Source: Paraglomus occultum
Taxonomy: Eukaryota > Glomeromycota > Glomeromycetes > Paraglomerales > Paraglomeraceae
Direction of reading: 5' to 3'
Assembly: GCA_910592205.1 (NCBI GenBank)
Contig: CAJVPJ010000283.1
Location: forward strand, 1 to 30,888
Length of the DNA: 30,888 nucleotides
Shown here in pieces: positions 1 to 11,017 of this stretch. Each line of letters starts with the position of its first letter. Within the stretch, counting starts at the first letter, position 1. The position numbers and the translations under genes were made by a program. Below the pieces are notes generated by a model. It had not been told where the DNA came from. It saw only the letters and a program-made list of their open reading frames with translations, and searched no databases.

Positions 1-490
1 GTCTTGATTACGTTACCCTTCGATTGAAAACCCTCGAGAGACTAGCAGTGGATAATGTGGAGCATCTGGACCATAGCTTGTACATATCCGGTAGATTATT
101 GTGTGTGTAATGAAAAAAAAGTCCATAATTACGAAGAGAGAAAAGACCTCCACGGTACAAAACCAACGCGCATACACATACACACCACACAAAACGGTCC
201 AAAAACACCCGCGCCCGCCCTGCCTGTGGCCGGTGGCGGTGGAGCAGCAAAAAACCATTACAGCATCAGAATTGGCGGTGCAACTTGTGATCATGTAAAT
301 AGGGAATGATGGGAGCGAACACGCAAGGGAATCGAATCAGCAATCAGAAATCCGCCATTTTTGATTTTCATGTGGGGAGCTAAGTATATACTGGTACAAC
401 AAATACATTATCGTTTATGAAAATAGGGTAATAAATTTATTTTGTTAAAAAAAATATAGTAAAGATTATAGAAGTACATAGTATTAAGGT
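1..490. other. Intergenic sequence, no gene supported
   Basis: Short open frames exist on both strands (the longest about 93 codons, minus strand) but none gives a recognisable domain. A GC-rich patch lies near 205-245, unlike the AT-rich surroundings. On the minus strand this stretch lies 3' of the Helitron helicase remnant, so an element terminus (a hairpin followed by CTRR) could be here. I could not identify one. Confidence 0.4.
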
Positions 491-492
491 AT

Positions 493-1805
493 TCATATGA
501 AGAATAAAGTCAGATGGGATGAGATGTCAGAAAAATACCATGGATGTTGCCAGAGACAATAAAAGTGAGAAAAGTGGATGCAATGTAGCTTTTTTTTCCA
601 AGCGTTCGTACTCGCGGAGGACGTTAGTGTCAACAGAAAAGCTTCTTTATCCAAGCAAGGAATTTGGACATTATCCCAAGAAGGTGCACGACTTAGGGCA
701 GTGTATGCTTTGCCTGCAGCGAAAAATTGTTTATCCAAAAACAAAGACACGTGTGGTAATGTTAACCCTTGGGATTTATGTACAGTTAACGCAAAGCAGT
801 TTTGTGGAGACATTGTCGACGGGAGGCATTCGTGTCATTGATGCAAAAATAGGATGGATGTTGTAGGGGAGATTAATGCATGAATTAAACGTCCAGTACC
901 GAGAAATGACACGTAAATATGCCGAGTTTGTGGCTCAATTTGCGTAACCACACCTACTGTGCCGCTACATATTCTTTTAGTTATCATGTCATTCATCAGA
1001 TACATTACGCGCGCACCAGATTGGAGCCTAACACAGACCGGAAGATTGGTATGTTGTTTGAACATACGCTGAAAATATTCACTATCCTAGTCTTTGTCAT
1101 TAACTTTGTCGACGGCCGTGCTTATTATATTAATATGTTAATGTCATATTCGCATGCCGTCTCCAATAAGTTGCAGAGTGATACGTTAATTTGTTCTGCT
1201 GACTGCTTGTAGCCGATAATAAAGGTCGAATTAAAAGAATCAATGGATGAGTCCACCCTGTCACTGATATTCTGCCTAAGCGCACTACCTCTAATAGACT
1301 GAAAGTTCGATCATTCTCATGTTGACGTTGAGATTTGCGCAAAATGAGTGGATAGAACAGCTGCCAAATCGTTGAATTGAAAACTGCTGTTCCGCGTACT
1401 GGAGATAGTTGAAATAGATCGCCTGTGACCAGTACAATGATACCATCGAAAGGTTTGTGGCTGTTATGCAATTTAGCAAATACGTCGGAAAGAAAAGTAA
1501 ATAAACTGGCAGAAATTATGGATACCTATCTCATCCATAATAAGAGTGTTTATATTTTTCATGTCATTGTAAGGTGACATCGAATAAAAGTGTCTGATAA
1601 GAAGATTGTAACTATTGTATATTGGTGGATAATATTTTTAGTGCCGAATGTATAGTTTGTCCGTCAATGTTTTGAGCAGCAACACCAGTCGGATCCAATA
1701 CAAGATGTTTAATTTTCTTACAATGAAGGTAATTGCGGAACATATGTATGATGAAAGACTTGCCCGTACCTGCTGAATCAGTTAAAAAAATAATATGGCC
1801 ACTGA
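493..1805 (-). pseudogene. PIF1-like helicase domain of the Helitron (broken)
   Basis: Several minus-strand frames together give a PIF1-family helicase. A Walker A motif, S-A-G-T-G-K-S-F, is read at about 1753-1775. A Walker B-like L-I-M-D-E-I-G follows at about 1523-1545, then G-D-L-F-Q-L-S-P-V at about 1395-1425. S-G-A-R-V-M-Y-L lies near 1000-1020. The C-terminal motifs A-L-T-V-H-K-S-Q-G-L-T-L and A-Y-T-A-L-S-R-A lie at about 690-800. Motif order and spacing fit PIF1 helicases of Helitrons. At least three frame shifts separate the open segments (1471-1130, 1065-835, 813-493). A cellular PIF1 gene is less likely, because the upstream region matches the Helitron N-terminal part. Confidence 0.8.
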
Positions 1806-2179
1806 TTATTACGAGAGCCCATCATGTTCGTTAACACAGTAATGCATTGTATTGGTCGTCTGGTAAATCAGCTATTGATGTGTGAGGGGTGATATGAGGT
1901 AATTTTGTAAAGCTGACAATTGGAATTTAAGAATGTCTATATTTGTAATGTTGACTTGTTGTATGGATTGTAAATGGGAATCAATAATGGTGATTATGAT
2001 CGAGTTTGTTCATCCATTAATAATGTTTATAATGTTTTCTATAGCTATCTTCTGATCTCCATGATGTAGTTTGTAATAAACGATTGTAAAAAAATGATTC
2101 ACCATCATCGTTTAATTTGAGGAAGCGAGTGCGTGTAAATTATTATTCGACCATCAAGATCCCTTATGCCTCGATTTGC

Positions 2180-2900
2180 AACATTACTATTTGCAGGGTG
2201 GACTTGATATAATTGATAGTATTCCTCATATTTCAAATGTTCAAAATCAGCACCGAGAGGTCTACGAAAATATTTTTCAATGGCATCGGGATAATAAGAA
2301 TTTTCTGGATTGTGTAATAATTGTGAACTGGCAATATCGAAACGAAGGTGGTTCGGTGGGTAAAAAGTTTACAGTTGCAGAAGAATTGCATATAGTTTCA
2401 CCAGTAATCAAATAAATTACTTCCATAGCATCTAGTCTTCTACCAAGTACATGACGGTAATAACGATTACCTTCATTGATATTAAAAATATGAGATGGCT
2501 CAGCTATGGAAATATATTTAGTCATAACGTGCAAAGTCTTTACTAGTGACGTATTGAAAATTACAATGGGCGTCCCAAGCCAGCAATGTAGGTGCGTGGA
2601 ATGGCGCTAAAAGGCGTGGGACCTTTGCGTGGCCTGTGGCCAAACGGTAGGAGATAAATTAGAGTTTTATGTAGTTAAACGTGAAGCCAAAGAATGATAG
2701 GCCATTAGATAAGGATTATTGTTGGAGCCAATCACGATGACACCAACGATTATCAGAGTGAATAAAGTGTCTGCGTTCTTCTGTTTCTAGAATAACCCAT
2801 TTGCCCAGTGAGCGAGCGATATTCAAAAGGGTTTGCGCCAGCAGAACGACCTAAACTGGTATGTAGATAGACGGGAGAGAGATACCTTTGCTTTGAATAT
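2180..2900 (-). pseudogene. Helitron N-terminal (Rep-side) domain, broken
   Basis: The minus strand gives L-L-A-W-D-A-H-C-N-F-Q-Y-V-T-S (about 2535-2590), a one-base frame slip, then M-T-K-Y-I-S-I-A-E-P-S. Next comes G-R-R-L-D-A-M-E-V-I-Y-L-I-T-G-E-T-I (about 2400-2460). In Helitron proteins the corresponding block reads roughly 'L-L-L-R-Y-N-A-H-I-N-V-E...Y-x-x-K-Y' and carries the tyrosines of the rolling-circle nuclease. A less certain piece, S-L-G-R-S-A-G-A-N-P-F-E-Y-R, lies near 2820-2870. Frame shifts and missing residues make this non-functional. The HUH metal site should lie at higher coordinates but could not be read. Confidence 0.65.
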
Positions 2901-3934
2901 GATACATCGTGAATACACTGAGATTTAGTGCCTTCTGTTTTTTTGAAGTGTTCGGTGACTTCAGATATGTATTGTCTTCTTCACCAGTGATATTAGAAAC
3001 AATGGGACTGTAATAGATAGTAAGAAAAGTCGTTAATATGGAAGTGGAGTAGACGCAATTGTCTTTCTATTATTATTATAACTTTTGAGGCAGACTTGAA
3101 TTAATAACAATTGTAGTTGGTTTTTTTTTATCAATATTGCTTTTTTTTTTGTTGGTGTCTTTCTTGGTAAACTGACAAGCTTAATATTAGCGCGCAAATT
3201 TTGTTAGTTATTTTTAAATAAAGTTATTTATTAATTGAAAGATGGAGAGTGGTTTTGATCTTGTGCATTTATGATTCACGAATAATAAGTTGATGTGGTA
3301 CCGATCTTAAACAATCAATGTTTACAAGGTAACATTGGAGTCTAAGATTTTTTTTAACAAATATAGTGTGCGGCCGCTGTTTTAATTGATAAAGGCACCT
3401 CCTGCATACACTATTCTCAGATTCTTATTGGGTGATTAACATTGAGATGAGGGTTTTTTCCGAACGGTTGGTGCTTCTTTTTTTGATTACAGAACACAGA
3501 TAATTGCTTTGTTAATGTTAAGTCGAAAAAATAATATCCGATTTATAACTGTTTCAGAATTTTACGTAAAGCGTCGTCGTAGGATTGAAACTTGATTCCT
3601 GCACGGGCTGTATGTGCCGGACAAACCACATTGTGATTGACTATTTCTTGTCATTTGGTTCTCCCACGTTTTTATGATCCAGATCTGATATACGTGAAAA
3701 GCTGTTTCAAGAAGTAAAAGAACGATCTTAAGGTATACATATTTCACAAAGCTAACGATTCGGTCGAGTCAATTGTATGTGTATCTTGTACGAGGAACGT
3801 TTCCTTTCTCGGAGGTGCATGTGATTTCGTACGAACGTGGTACAATATCACAAGCATTGAGCGATTGTTTACTTTGAAGCCTCGGCTTTTACGAATATCC
3901 TCAAAGTTTCAGCTTTCTCGAAAAACTTAAAAAC
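2901..3934. other. Intergenic region upstream of kinase-like copy 1
   Basis: No supported gene. T-rich tracts occur at about 3121-3155. A 61-codon minus-strand frame at 3562-3747 starts with a hydrophobic run but ends without recognisable features and is probably chance. The last few hundred bases should hold the promoter and leader of the downstream gene. No convincing TATA box was assigned. Confidence 0.4.
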
Positions 3935-6314
3935 ATGTCAGGACGTCAGGCGATTGACGGACTAGTTGAATCCTCTTTACCCGATCTTACCTGGTTCGAT
4001 TGGTCAGCGTTTCGTGATGTAAAGTTGAAGACAATTACCGATAGCACCGTAAAACTCATCTCCTGCACTGGAAGATGGGACCAGAAAGTGGTTCTGCTGT
4101 CGCTCGGGAATGACGAAAAATGCACAGCGGAGTTCATTAGTGAATTTGCGAGGATGTACTCACTCCCAACGTGCAATTACACGGACAATGTCTCTTCTAG
4201 TCATTTCAAGAGATATGTATCGTGGCTTGACAGTCGCAATGGGTTAATAGAAGGATTCACAGAGTATAAAGGAATTTATTATGTAGTTGTTGATAGGGAC
4301 TTTTACCATTTTTACTCGCAATATGGATTTTGTTCTATGTGTGGAATACTCAGGTGCAGTCCAGTGTGGTGTGTTTGTGGATATAAAGAACTATCCGATT
4401 TTTGGACTAGCAACAATAAAAAACTAGATGAGTTTATTAAAAAATCACAAAGACAAACAAAATCAGCAAATGATGCCTATTTAGAATGGATTCCATTTGA
4501 TTTCATTACGTTTGATGATGAGGTTGAAGAAAACGATATATATCTATATACTTTACCAGCTTCATATGTAACTGTAGAATTAATTCCACTTGAGATAGCA
4601 GATGAAATGGATGATACATATTATGACAAGGTAAATTATCCAATATATAATATGTTAATTAGCCTTCTATCTATTATCAACTTAACATAGTCTTTAATTC
4701 CATTAGTTGTGTGATGACCACCCAGATATTTTTATTCCAAACAGTTGGATTACTATTGGATTTACATATGATCCAGCAGAAGAGAAATATTTTTTAGTAA
4801 AAGAAAAACACAATCTAGGAGTGTGTCTTGCATGTACAATGCAATTGGAATCGGTGCAAGGCACCAAGACCTCTTGATTGGACTACTGGCCATAAGTATT
4901 TGGATTCATTTATAATGAATTCATGGAGTAATGCGGAGCATGAAACTGATGCTTATATACAATGGATAGAGTATTCCCAATTGATAAACATACAAGAGAT
5001 GACACTATTACAGCATAGGTGCACACATATGGCAGATTGGTTAGAATCAACAACTAATAAATTGATAAAAGTAATATTCAAAACAGTAGTTGATGGAGAG
5101 AACAGTCAATCATTTGATTTTTATCAGGTAAACATTTTCACTAAAATAATATTATCTCATATGCATCACGTCTCTTAAATGAAAATTGTAACTCATTGCA
5201 TCATTTGATCAAACAGCTGACCAAACATTATCCAGAGATATTGACCCCAGATAACATTTGGGTTATTGGAATTACTCAAAATCCATCTACCCAAGACTAT
5301 TGTTTGGTATTCTACAATGATGTGTATACAATATTGGATGGTATTATACAACAAAGTGGTTGGCTTAAGTTTATGGACTATACTGATTTTGATGAAATAA
5401 AAGAAATTGGATCTGGTGCTTATGAAACTGTTTACACTGCGGTTTGCAACAATGATGAACTCTTCATTGAAGATGACTCTGTTGTTCTCAGGAGCTTTAA
5501 AAACTTTCATCAAATGCCAGAATTACTTATTTCTGAAGTAAGCAACTCTAATATCTAATATAATTAACTCTAATTTTTTTAAACTTAACTGTTACTTTCT
5601 TGTCTAATAGTTCAGGAATTATGCCAAGTGTTATACCCTTTTCAAAATTTATGGAATTACACAACAACCAGAGACAAAAGACTATATGATTGTAATGCAA
5701 TATGCTGACCATGGCAATCTTTTGTCTTACTTGAATCGAAATATTAACAGAATGACATGGAAGATGAAATTACAGCATTTAGGAGAGATTGCATATTGTC
5801 TGGATGGTATCCATGGCAGTGGGTTGGTACATTGCAATCTTCATGGTCGAAATATAATGGTTAAGACAAAATATTATGATAACGTTGCTTCAAACAAAGC
5901 CTTCATATGTGACTTCCGTCACTCACAGGCACGAGCATCAAATCAAAAGTCAAAAATGCAAGCTGTCACACCTTTTATTGCACCAGAAGTCTTTGATACT
6001 TGCAAGTATACACCAAAGTCAGACATATATGCTTTTGGTATTCTATGTATTTGGTTGCCAATGGCAAAATTCCTTTTAGAAACCGCTTACTTGATAGCAA
6101 CTTAGCACGTGATATTAAGAATGGACTGCGGCCTGCCATGCCACAATCTGCACCAGTGGAATACAAGAGCCTTGCTGAGTGTTGTTGTGATGCTGATCCT
6201 AACAACCGTCCAGAGAAAGTATGGACAATTCATTCATATATTAGTAATCTTATCAAGGAAATAGATAAGAATGGGTCTCCTGGGGATAAATGGAATAGTG
6301 TTTATTTAGACTGA
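3935..6314 (+). pseudogene. Kinase-like copy 1: four exons, catalytically degenerate, two frame breaks
   Basis: Alignment to copy 2 (18666-21033) gives exons 3935-4630, 4707-5127, 5217-5537 and 5611-6314, with phase-0 GT-AG introns of 76, 89 and 73 nt. The start ATG begins M-S-G-R-Q-A-I-D-G-L, parallel to M-S-E-A-I-D-G-L in copy 2. Exons 1 and 2 carry paired CxxC clusters followed by W-T-S/T and L-D-x-F-I motifs. Exon 3 carries the kinase N-lobe and exon 4 the C-lobe. Exon 2 lacks about 23 nt at about 4851-4855 and exon 4 lacks one base at about 6042-6047, so the frame is lost twice. Key residues are changed: the third loop glycine is Glu (5424), the beta-3 lysine is Arg (5490), the catalytic Asp is Asn in H-C-N-L-H (5836), and DFG is D-F-R (5911). 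An AATAAA lies 20 nt after the stop. It is best read as a pseudogene of a TKL-like kinase; a pseudokinase with assembly errors is the alternative. Confidence 0.8.
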
Positions 6315-6333
6315 TGTATCATGTTTGAGAAGG

Positions 6334-6339
6334 AATAAA
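6334..6339 (+). terminator. Possible polyadenylation signal of kinase-like copy 1
   Basis: An AATAAA hexamer begins 20 nt after the TGA at 6312-6314. The distance and strand suit a poly(A) signal, though such hexamers are common in AT-rich DNA. Confidence 0.35.
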
Positions 6340-6366
6340 TAAGCTAGTAAGGTATTACTTATAAAG

Positions 6367-6420
6367 TTTGCCGGAACTGAGAATTTTGATGCTTGCAAGT
6401 ATACGCCGTTTAAAATCAAT
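6367..6420 (+). pseudogene. Stray kinase C-lobe fragment
   Basis: A short frame reads F-A-G-T-E-N-F-D-A-C-K-Y-T-P before losing similarity. It parallels I-A-P-E-V-F-D-T-C-K-Y-T-P in exon 4 of copy 1. At DNA level 6389-6407 matches 5995-6013 except for two A/G differences. It lies about 50 bp beyond the stop of copy 1, so it looks like a leftover of a third kinase copy or of an unequal exchange. It is too short to be functional. Confidence 0.45.
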
Positions 6421-7580
6421 TGAATAAAATGAATTTGTTTATCATCGACGATCCAGCGGCTGAAAACGACCCCAATCTGCAATACACTAACGTTCAATTC
6501 CAACATATATTCTACTACACTATATTTCATGCTCTCTTCAAGTTTAAATTTTTTCTATTCATGAGCAATTTTTCATCCCAACTTTGTTGATGATTAATGA
6601 TTACACTAACGCATATGAAGATCATAAAATTAGTCTATTATATCAACATCCAAAGTTTCGTAACTATAACTTATTTCAATAGTTTATACATTTATGCCCG
6701 TTCGTCGCACTATAATAATTGTCAAGAATCAATATGTTAACGTTCTTGGATACAAGAAAGTTTCCTGCTTTATACGGAGCTCATGTTGTGCTTGTTGAGA
6801 TTCACACTTGATACTCTGCCCGTAAATAGAATCTGGGGAAGGAGGTGAATAAGTTGAATTGAAATAGTAATATTTGTGTTAAGAATTTTATTAATTGCGC
6901 TAATTAAATGTTATGATTCATGCCAATAAATTCAGGTTTCAGCGGCGTCAAACGTACTAAGCTTGGTCTACTTATGCTGGGCGAAAATTACCGCCTTCGC
7001 CGTCCGTCATAGCTATTGTATGACTAGACAAACGGTAAGCCGAGTAATAAGAATAAAGGTACATTTCAATTCATACCAGTGTTTTCGTTCGGCGGCTTCG
7101 TATAGTGCAATTCTAACCCGACTTGATCCTATTCAATTTAATGTCAATGTCAATAAGTATGATAAAAACCCAGATCCAGAGTGAGATAAATATAATCTAT
7201 GCCCTCGAGAGCGTCGATGATCCAAGTGAGTTGTTACTCACCAGCCCTTGCCTACCAAATGTTATCAGTCAAACTGTTGCCCATCATGTCAGAATGTCAG
7301 TTTTGCCAATCGCAATCGTCTTTTACCGGAACCGAAACTGAACTTGAAGAAAAGCGACGCGTTGGCTACCAAATTTAGAAGACTTCATTGAACTAGCCTT
7401 CCCATAACAACAGCGCTGCCATCCATGCATACTATTAATTAAATGATATTGCAATTATGTCTATTGCCATAGCTAATACTAAGGTTCATTTGTTGATGAA
7501 CTTGATATCGGTTGCAGCTCACGTTTTGGAGCTCGCCATTTCCCTACAGGATATCCTGACACCCTGCTGAACCAGTGTAG
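6421..7580. other. No confident gene; possible upstream exons of the next gene
   Basis: The GC content rises slightly after 6940. A short ATG frame at 7287-7379 begins M-S-E-C-Q-F-C-Q-S-Q, and two overlapping frames at about 7480-7580 look mildly coding. A GTAAGC donor-like site at 7035 pairs with an AG at 7079, but the 45-nt interval is short for an intron. These could be 5' exons of the gene ending at 8180, but no continuous model could be built. Confidence 0.25.
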
Positions 7581-8180
7581 GAAGAGGAATACAGATTCTA
7601 TTTCTACTGGGACTGCCACTTGCTCGCCCACTCTGGAAAAGTTTTTGCCTTGATTAATCACGTGAATGACGAGCAAGTCCTCAAAAACCAGAAGAATAGG
7701 GATTTGGCTTGGCAAATTATAAAAACTCCCATATATATTCATAACTGTCTCATAACCGCTGTGTTATCAATGATAGTCTTCGGAGCTATAATAAAATTCA
7801 CGCTTGACCGACTGACTCGACTGCTCACTCTTGCAAAACCCGAATCGTTTGAAGATCTACACGCCCGCGTGAAGAAGCTGTCTATTCCGAACAGCATCGA
7901 TGCTATACTTATGGAGATAGAAGTGACAAGAAAAAACATACGTGCGCCGAGCTGTTGTTGATGTGAAAGCAAAACTGAAAGATCAAATAAAGTCCTCGTA
8001 ATGTACAAACAAGAGTTGCGAGAATAAATCTGCTCTTCGTCGTTACCTCGCGCACAAAAGGAACTTGAACCATTATCAGGTACGCGGGTCGGCACCACGC
8101 CCATGAATTCACATTTCAACTATTCCTGCAGGCTAGATTTGAATGACGAAGAAAGGGCCGAGTCTATATATCTGTACTAA
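7581..8180 (+). pseudogene. 3' exons of an unrecognised gene with one membrane segment, frameshifted
   Basis: After an AG at 7579-7580, an open frame starts E-E-E-Y-R-F-Y-F-Y-W-D-C-H. It passes through a hydrophobic helix-like segment (C-L-I-T-A-V-L-S-M-I-V-F-G-A-I-I, about 7746-7793) and continues as charged, helix-rich sequence. At the A6 run 7931-7936 the frame breaks. Reading on with one A fewer gives T-Y-V-R-R-A-V-V-D-V-K-A-K-L-K-D-Q-I-K-S up to a GT donor at 7998. Splicing to the AG at 8130-8131 keeps the frame and adds L-D-L-N-D-E-E-R-A-E-S-I-Y-L-Y and a stop at 8178-8180. The homopolymer break could be a sequencing error, in which case this is a live gene. The family was not recognised. 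The 5' part was not resolved. Confidence 0.4.
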
Positions 8181-8482
8181 ATACATTTATTCTTTAGTAT
8201 CAATTTGTCTAGAGGTAAGTTAGAAAATCCCTCCATTTCGACGCGTACTTACCAGATACAGAACGTACATTTGTTGGTTCCAAAGTACTCGGGCATTTCC
8301 ATATGACATCATTAATTATACATGTTACTGCTTGTATCGCTATGCTGAACCCAAAGCGAAAAGATTGAAAGTCACATGTTAGTTCAATGACCAGAAGTTA
8401 TCTAACATTGAAGTCATCAAGCTCTCATATAAACCCTTAACCGTTACCCCGGTTAAAGCCTCAATTACAGGTATGAGTAGAG

Positions 8483-9830
8483 CTATTCACTTTCCAAAAA
8501 TAATCTTTGTCCGCTCACAGCATATGCTCGATCTACAACACGAGCTTTTTGGACTCCCAGATTTGAATTCCCAACGGCACGCAACAATTTCAAAGTTCAT
8601 TTCATCTTCATGGTGCTTGTTCCGCTATCGACTTATCGCCCTTAGGAAACCTGGTTCGACTCTTGGAAGTTTGCCAAGATCATATCCATCTAGTGTCGTG
8701 TCCTATATAATCAATTAGTGCAGAACGTTGAGGTATCAGTTAGATATCGTCTAGAATCGCGTAATAAACTTCCAATAGCTTGAACATCTTACCGGGGCTA
8801 TTCATAATTTTGACTGTGCATGAGAACTAGATACTTGACATACTTGCACCACTACGAGTTTGAACTTGTGAATGGGGATTGTCGGCTTCATGGATTACTT
8901 CAATTGTTAAAATCTAAAGAAAAAGAAGTATATAATTAGAGGTGTGGAAATATGAAAAACTCTTCTTACAAATATAAATTCAATGCTATCATACGTTTTT
9001 ATCATTCCGACGTCCTCGCTGAAATAGTCCATCCCAACAGCAAAACGCTTTTCTTCCACTTCGCCGTGCTTGATATAAAACTCATCAAATCATATCCTAT
9101 TATTGAAAAACAGAGTTAGATAAAAATCAATGTTGTATGTTAAGACCGCAAGCTGTTCGACTAATCTGTCGACTGTAATGGGCGAAATGAGGGATGTAAC
9201 AGTGACAGATAGTTCATTCAGTCGTCATTTATCAGATTCGGGGATCAATACTTCGAGAAATTCACTGACAGAAAGCTTCATAATTTAGATCGGCAAAAAT
9301 ATCGGGATCATCTGAAGAAAGAATGTCTGACTTGACATAATATTAATAGTCACCTAATCAAAAATATATTAAACTTAGATACGACACAAAACTATAATCA
9401 CAATTCATCAGCTAACCAGTATCTCAACATTTGAATATAAAAACCGTGAATGATTAACGTGACGAAATAGGGTGCCATTCTCATTCCTCCTCGGCAAAGG
9501 TTTTGCACCACGCCAGTAACAGTATTCTTCATCCAAGACGGAATCAATCTCGACCGTGAGAAGAATGACCAGAGTTATACGTGCAGTTTTCATAGCTTAT
9601 CCTCAGTGTGTCGGAGGGAGAGCTTAGGCCAAGTCTATTCAGTTTGTCACAAATTGTACGGCAGGTTCGCATCTTCATCACCAAAAGAAACTAGTTGAAC
9701 TGATTCTAGGAAATCTATTGCACACATCCTTTCGAAACCCGCGGACAGAAACCTCTGCTTTTCGTGAATTCCATTCGTTCAAGCTCAATTTGGACAGTAA
9801 TCCGGGTACGCTTGGTTATTTTAGGGGAGA
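8483..9830 (-). pseudogene. Coding-like but broken block, minus strand, family unknown
   Basis: Several minus-strand stretches look protein-coding but are interrupted. From the ATG at 9281 a frame runs 104 codons to a GTAAGA donor at 8969 with two TGA codons (9227-9225 and 9092-9090); it includes K-H-G-E-V-E-E-K-R-F-A-V-G-M-D-Y-F. A 56-nt intron then leads to I-L-T-I-E-V-I-H-E-A-D-N-P-H. A terminal frame ending at the TAG 8485-8483 reads L-R-A-V-G-N-S-N-L-G-V-Q-K-A-R-V-V-D. A 61-codon ATG frame at 9593-9408 starts with a short hydrophobic run. A plus-strand frame at about 9631-9897 overlaps and is also open. No domain was recognised and no complete exon model holds. It may be one decayed gene or a chance collection of frames in slightly GC-richer DNA. 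Confidence 0.3.
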
Positions 9831-9899
9831 AGACTGGAGAAATTACGGTAATTGGATAAAATTAAATCGAAATTGTAACGTCATTGACGCCATTTGACA

Positions 9900-11017
9900 A
9901 GATCGGCATATCCTGAGATGCACTCATCGTCCGTGACATATAATATTTGTACACTACTGTATTAATACTAATATTATGTATAGCACTTTGATTACAATCA
10001 TTATTACTATTTACTTTACTATCTACTACTACGATTTAATCTTATAAGCTACGCGTCACATACTGATAAATTTGTCCGATGCATGTAATCTTACAACATT
10101 TACCGCAAATGTTCCTTAACTGCTTTCGCGTTATTACTATTACCAATACGATGACAAATAAAATCTCCGTGCTGATTTATTTTGCCGAATAGATTCTAAT
10201 ATGACAATTGCTTTTTGTATTCGTCACCATACGATGCAATGAAGATATTGTTGTTCAACGACAGAGGACATTTGCAAATTGATTTCACAATTTCCTTTTG
10301 ATATTATTATTATGGAGGCAATCATAACACCAACAATTATTTCGCAGACGTAATGTTTCGCCGACAACAATTTCACCGACAGGTCATTTTATCGACAATC
10401 AAAGATCCAACATTAGTTCTTATATTTGTTTGTTCTTCACTATTATGTAGACTTTATACCCATTTGTATTTGTTATGAAAACAAATTATTATACTATTAA
10501 GCTAGATAGCATCAAGCGTGGTTACTATTCATATCTCGTATAATTTCATATGGTTTAGAAGACTGCCGCGATCGCACGTATTCATTCGGAGTAATAGTCT
10601 GTCAAAATTAAACTATTCGGATATTTTACATTCTTTTCATTATACTTTATTTCAAAGAAAGAAATGGCTGTATATGTAGGTAGTAGTTCATTGTTTATAT
10701 TTAACGCTCATTCTACTAAATGCAACCCGCAATTAGAATTCCGCTTCTATCTTTTTAAACCGTCTTTTATATTCATAACAGGTTCACTTTGAGGAAATTG
10801 GTACGTCTCCGCATTGGATAAATAGATTAGTCAAATTTATTTAGGACTCAAAGAATGATGGTAAGCAAAAACGCAAACAAGAGTGAATTTTAAATACTAA
10901 GATGCTAGCTAATTATTATTCTTACACAGGATACAATTATACCCTCCTGTCTTCTTCTGGGCAAATTGTGGGTTGTATTATTACTACTTGATCACCATTG
11001 TAATCGATAAAATCAAA
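9900..11017. other. Gene-poor AT-rich region
   Basis: No coding frame was supported on either strand. The only structure I see is the short CGAC-containing tandem motif at 10340-10396, listed separately. Confidence 0.4.
10340..10396 (+). repeat. Four degenerate ~16-bp tandem units around TTTCGCCGAC
   Basis: Units begin at 10340, 10356, 10371 and 10387: tttcgcagac, tttcgccgac, tttcaccgac and ttttatcgac, at 15-16-bp spacing. Against the second unit, nearly all differences fall in or beside CpG positions and most are transitions, as expected of a CpG-containing repeat that is decaying. Confidence 0.6.

Larger units (their letters stand above)
493..2900 (-). mobile_element. Decayed Helitron (rolling-circle transposon) coding region
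   Basis: Read on the minus strand, this stretch gives in order a Helitron-type N-terminal segment (about 2900-2280), a linker, and a PIF1/RecD-like superfamily-1 helicase (about 1805-493). That is the domain order of Helitron Rep-helicase transposases. Frame changes every few hundred bases and internal stops show that it is dead. No terminal TC or hairpin-CTRR ends were found, so the element boundaries are unknown. Helitrons encode a single protein combining HUH-type nicking and helicase activity. Here the helicase motifs are clear, whereas the HUH histidine motif was not located. Confidence 0.8.

Noticed and set aside
493-1805. Cellular PIF1 helicase gene
   Set aside because: The region upstream in the same orientation carries Helitron-specific N-terminal sequence, and the frame is broken repeatedly.
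3562-3747. Minus-strand ORF with a hydrophobic N-terminus
   Set aside because: It is short, has no splice partners or domain, and lies in the presumed promoter region of the kinase-like gene.
8640-8680. Second tRNA-like GGTTCGACTC sequence
   Set aside because: Stem pairing fails at the third position and there is no upstream cloverleaf.
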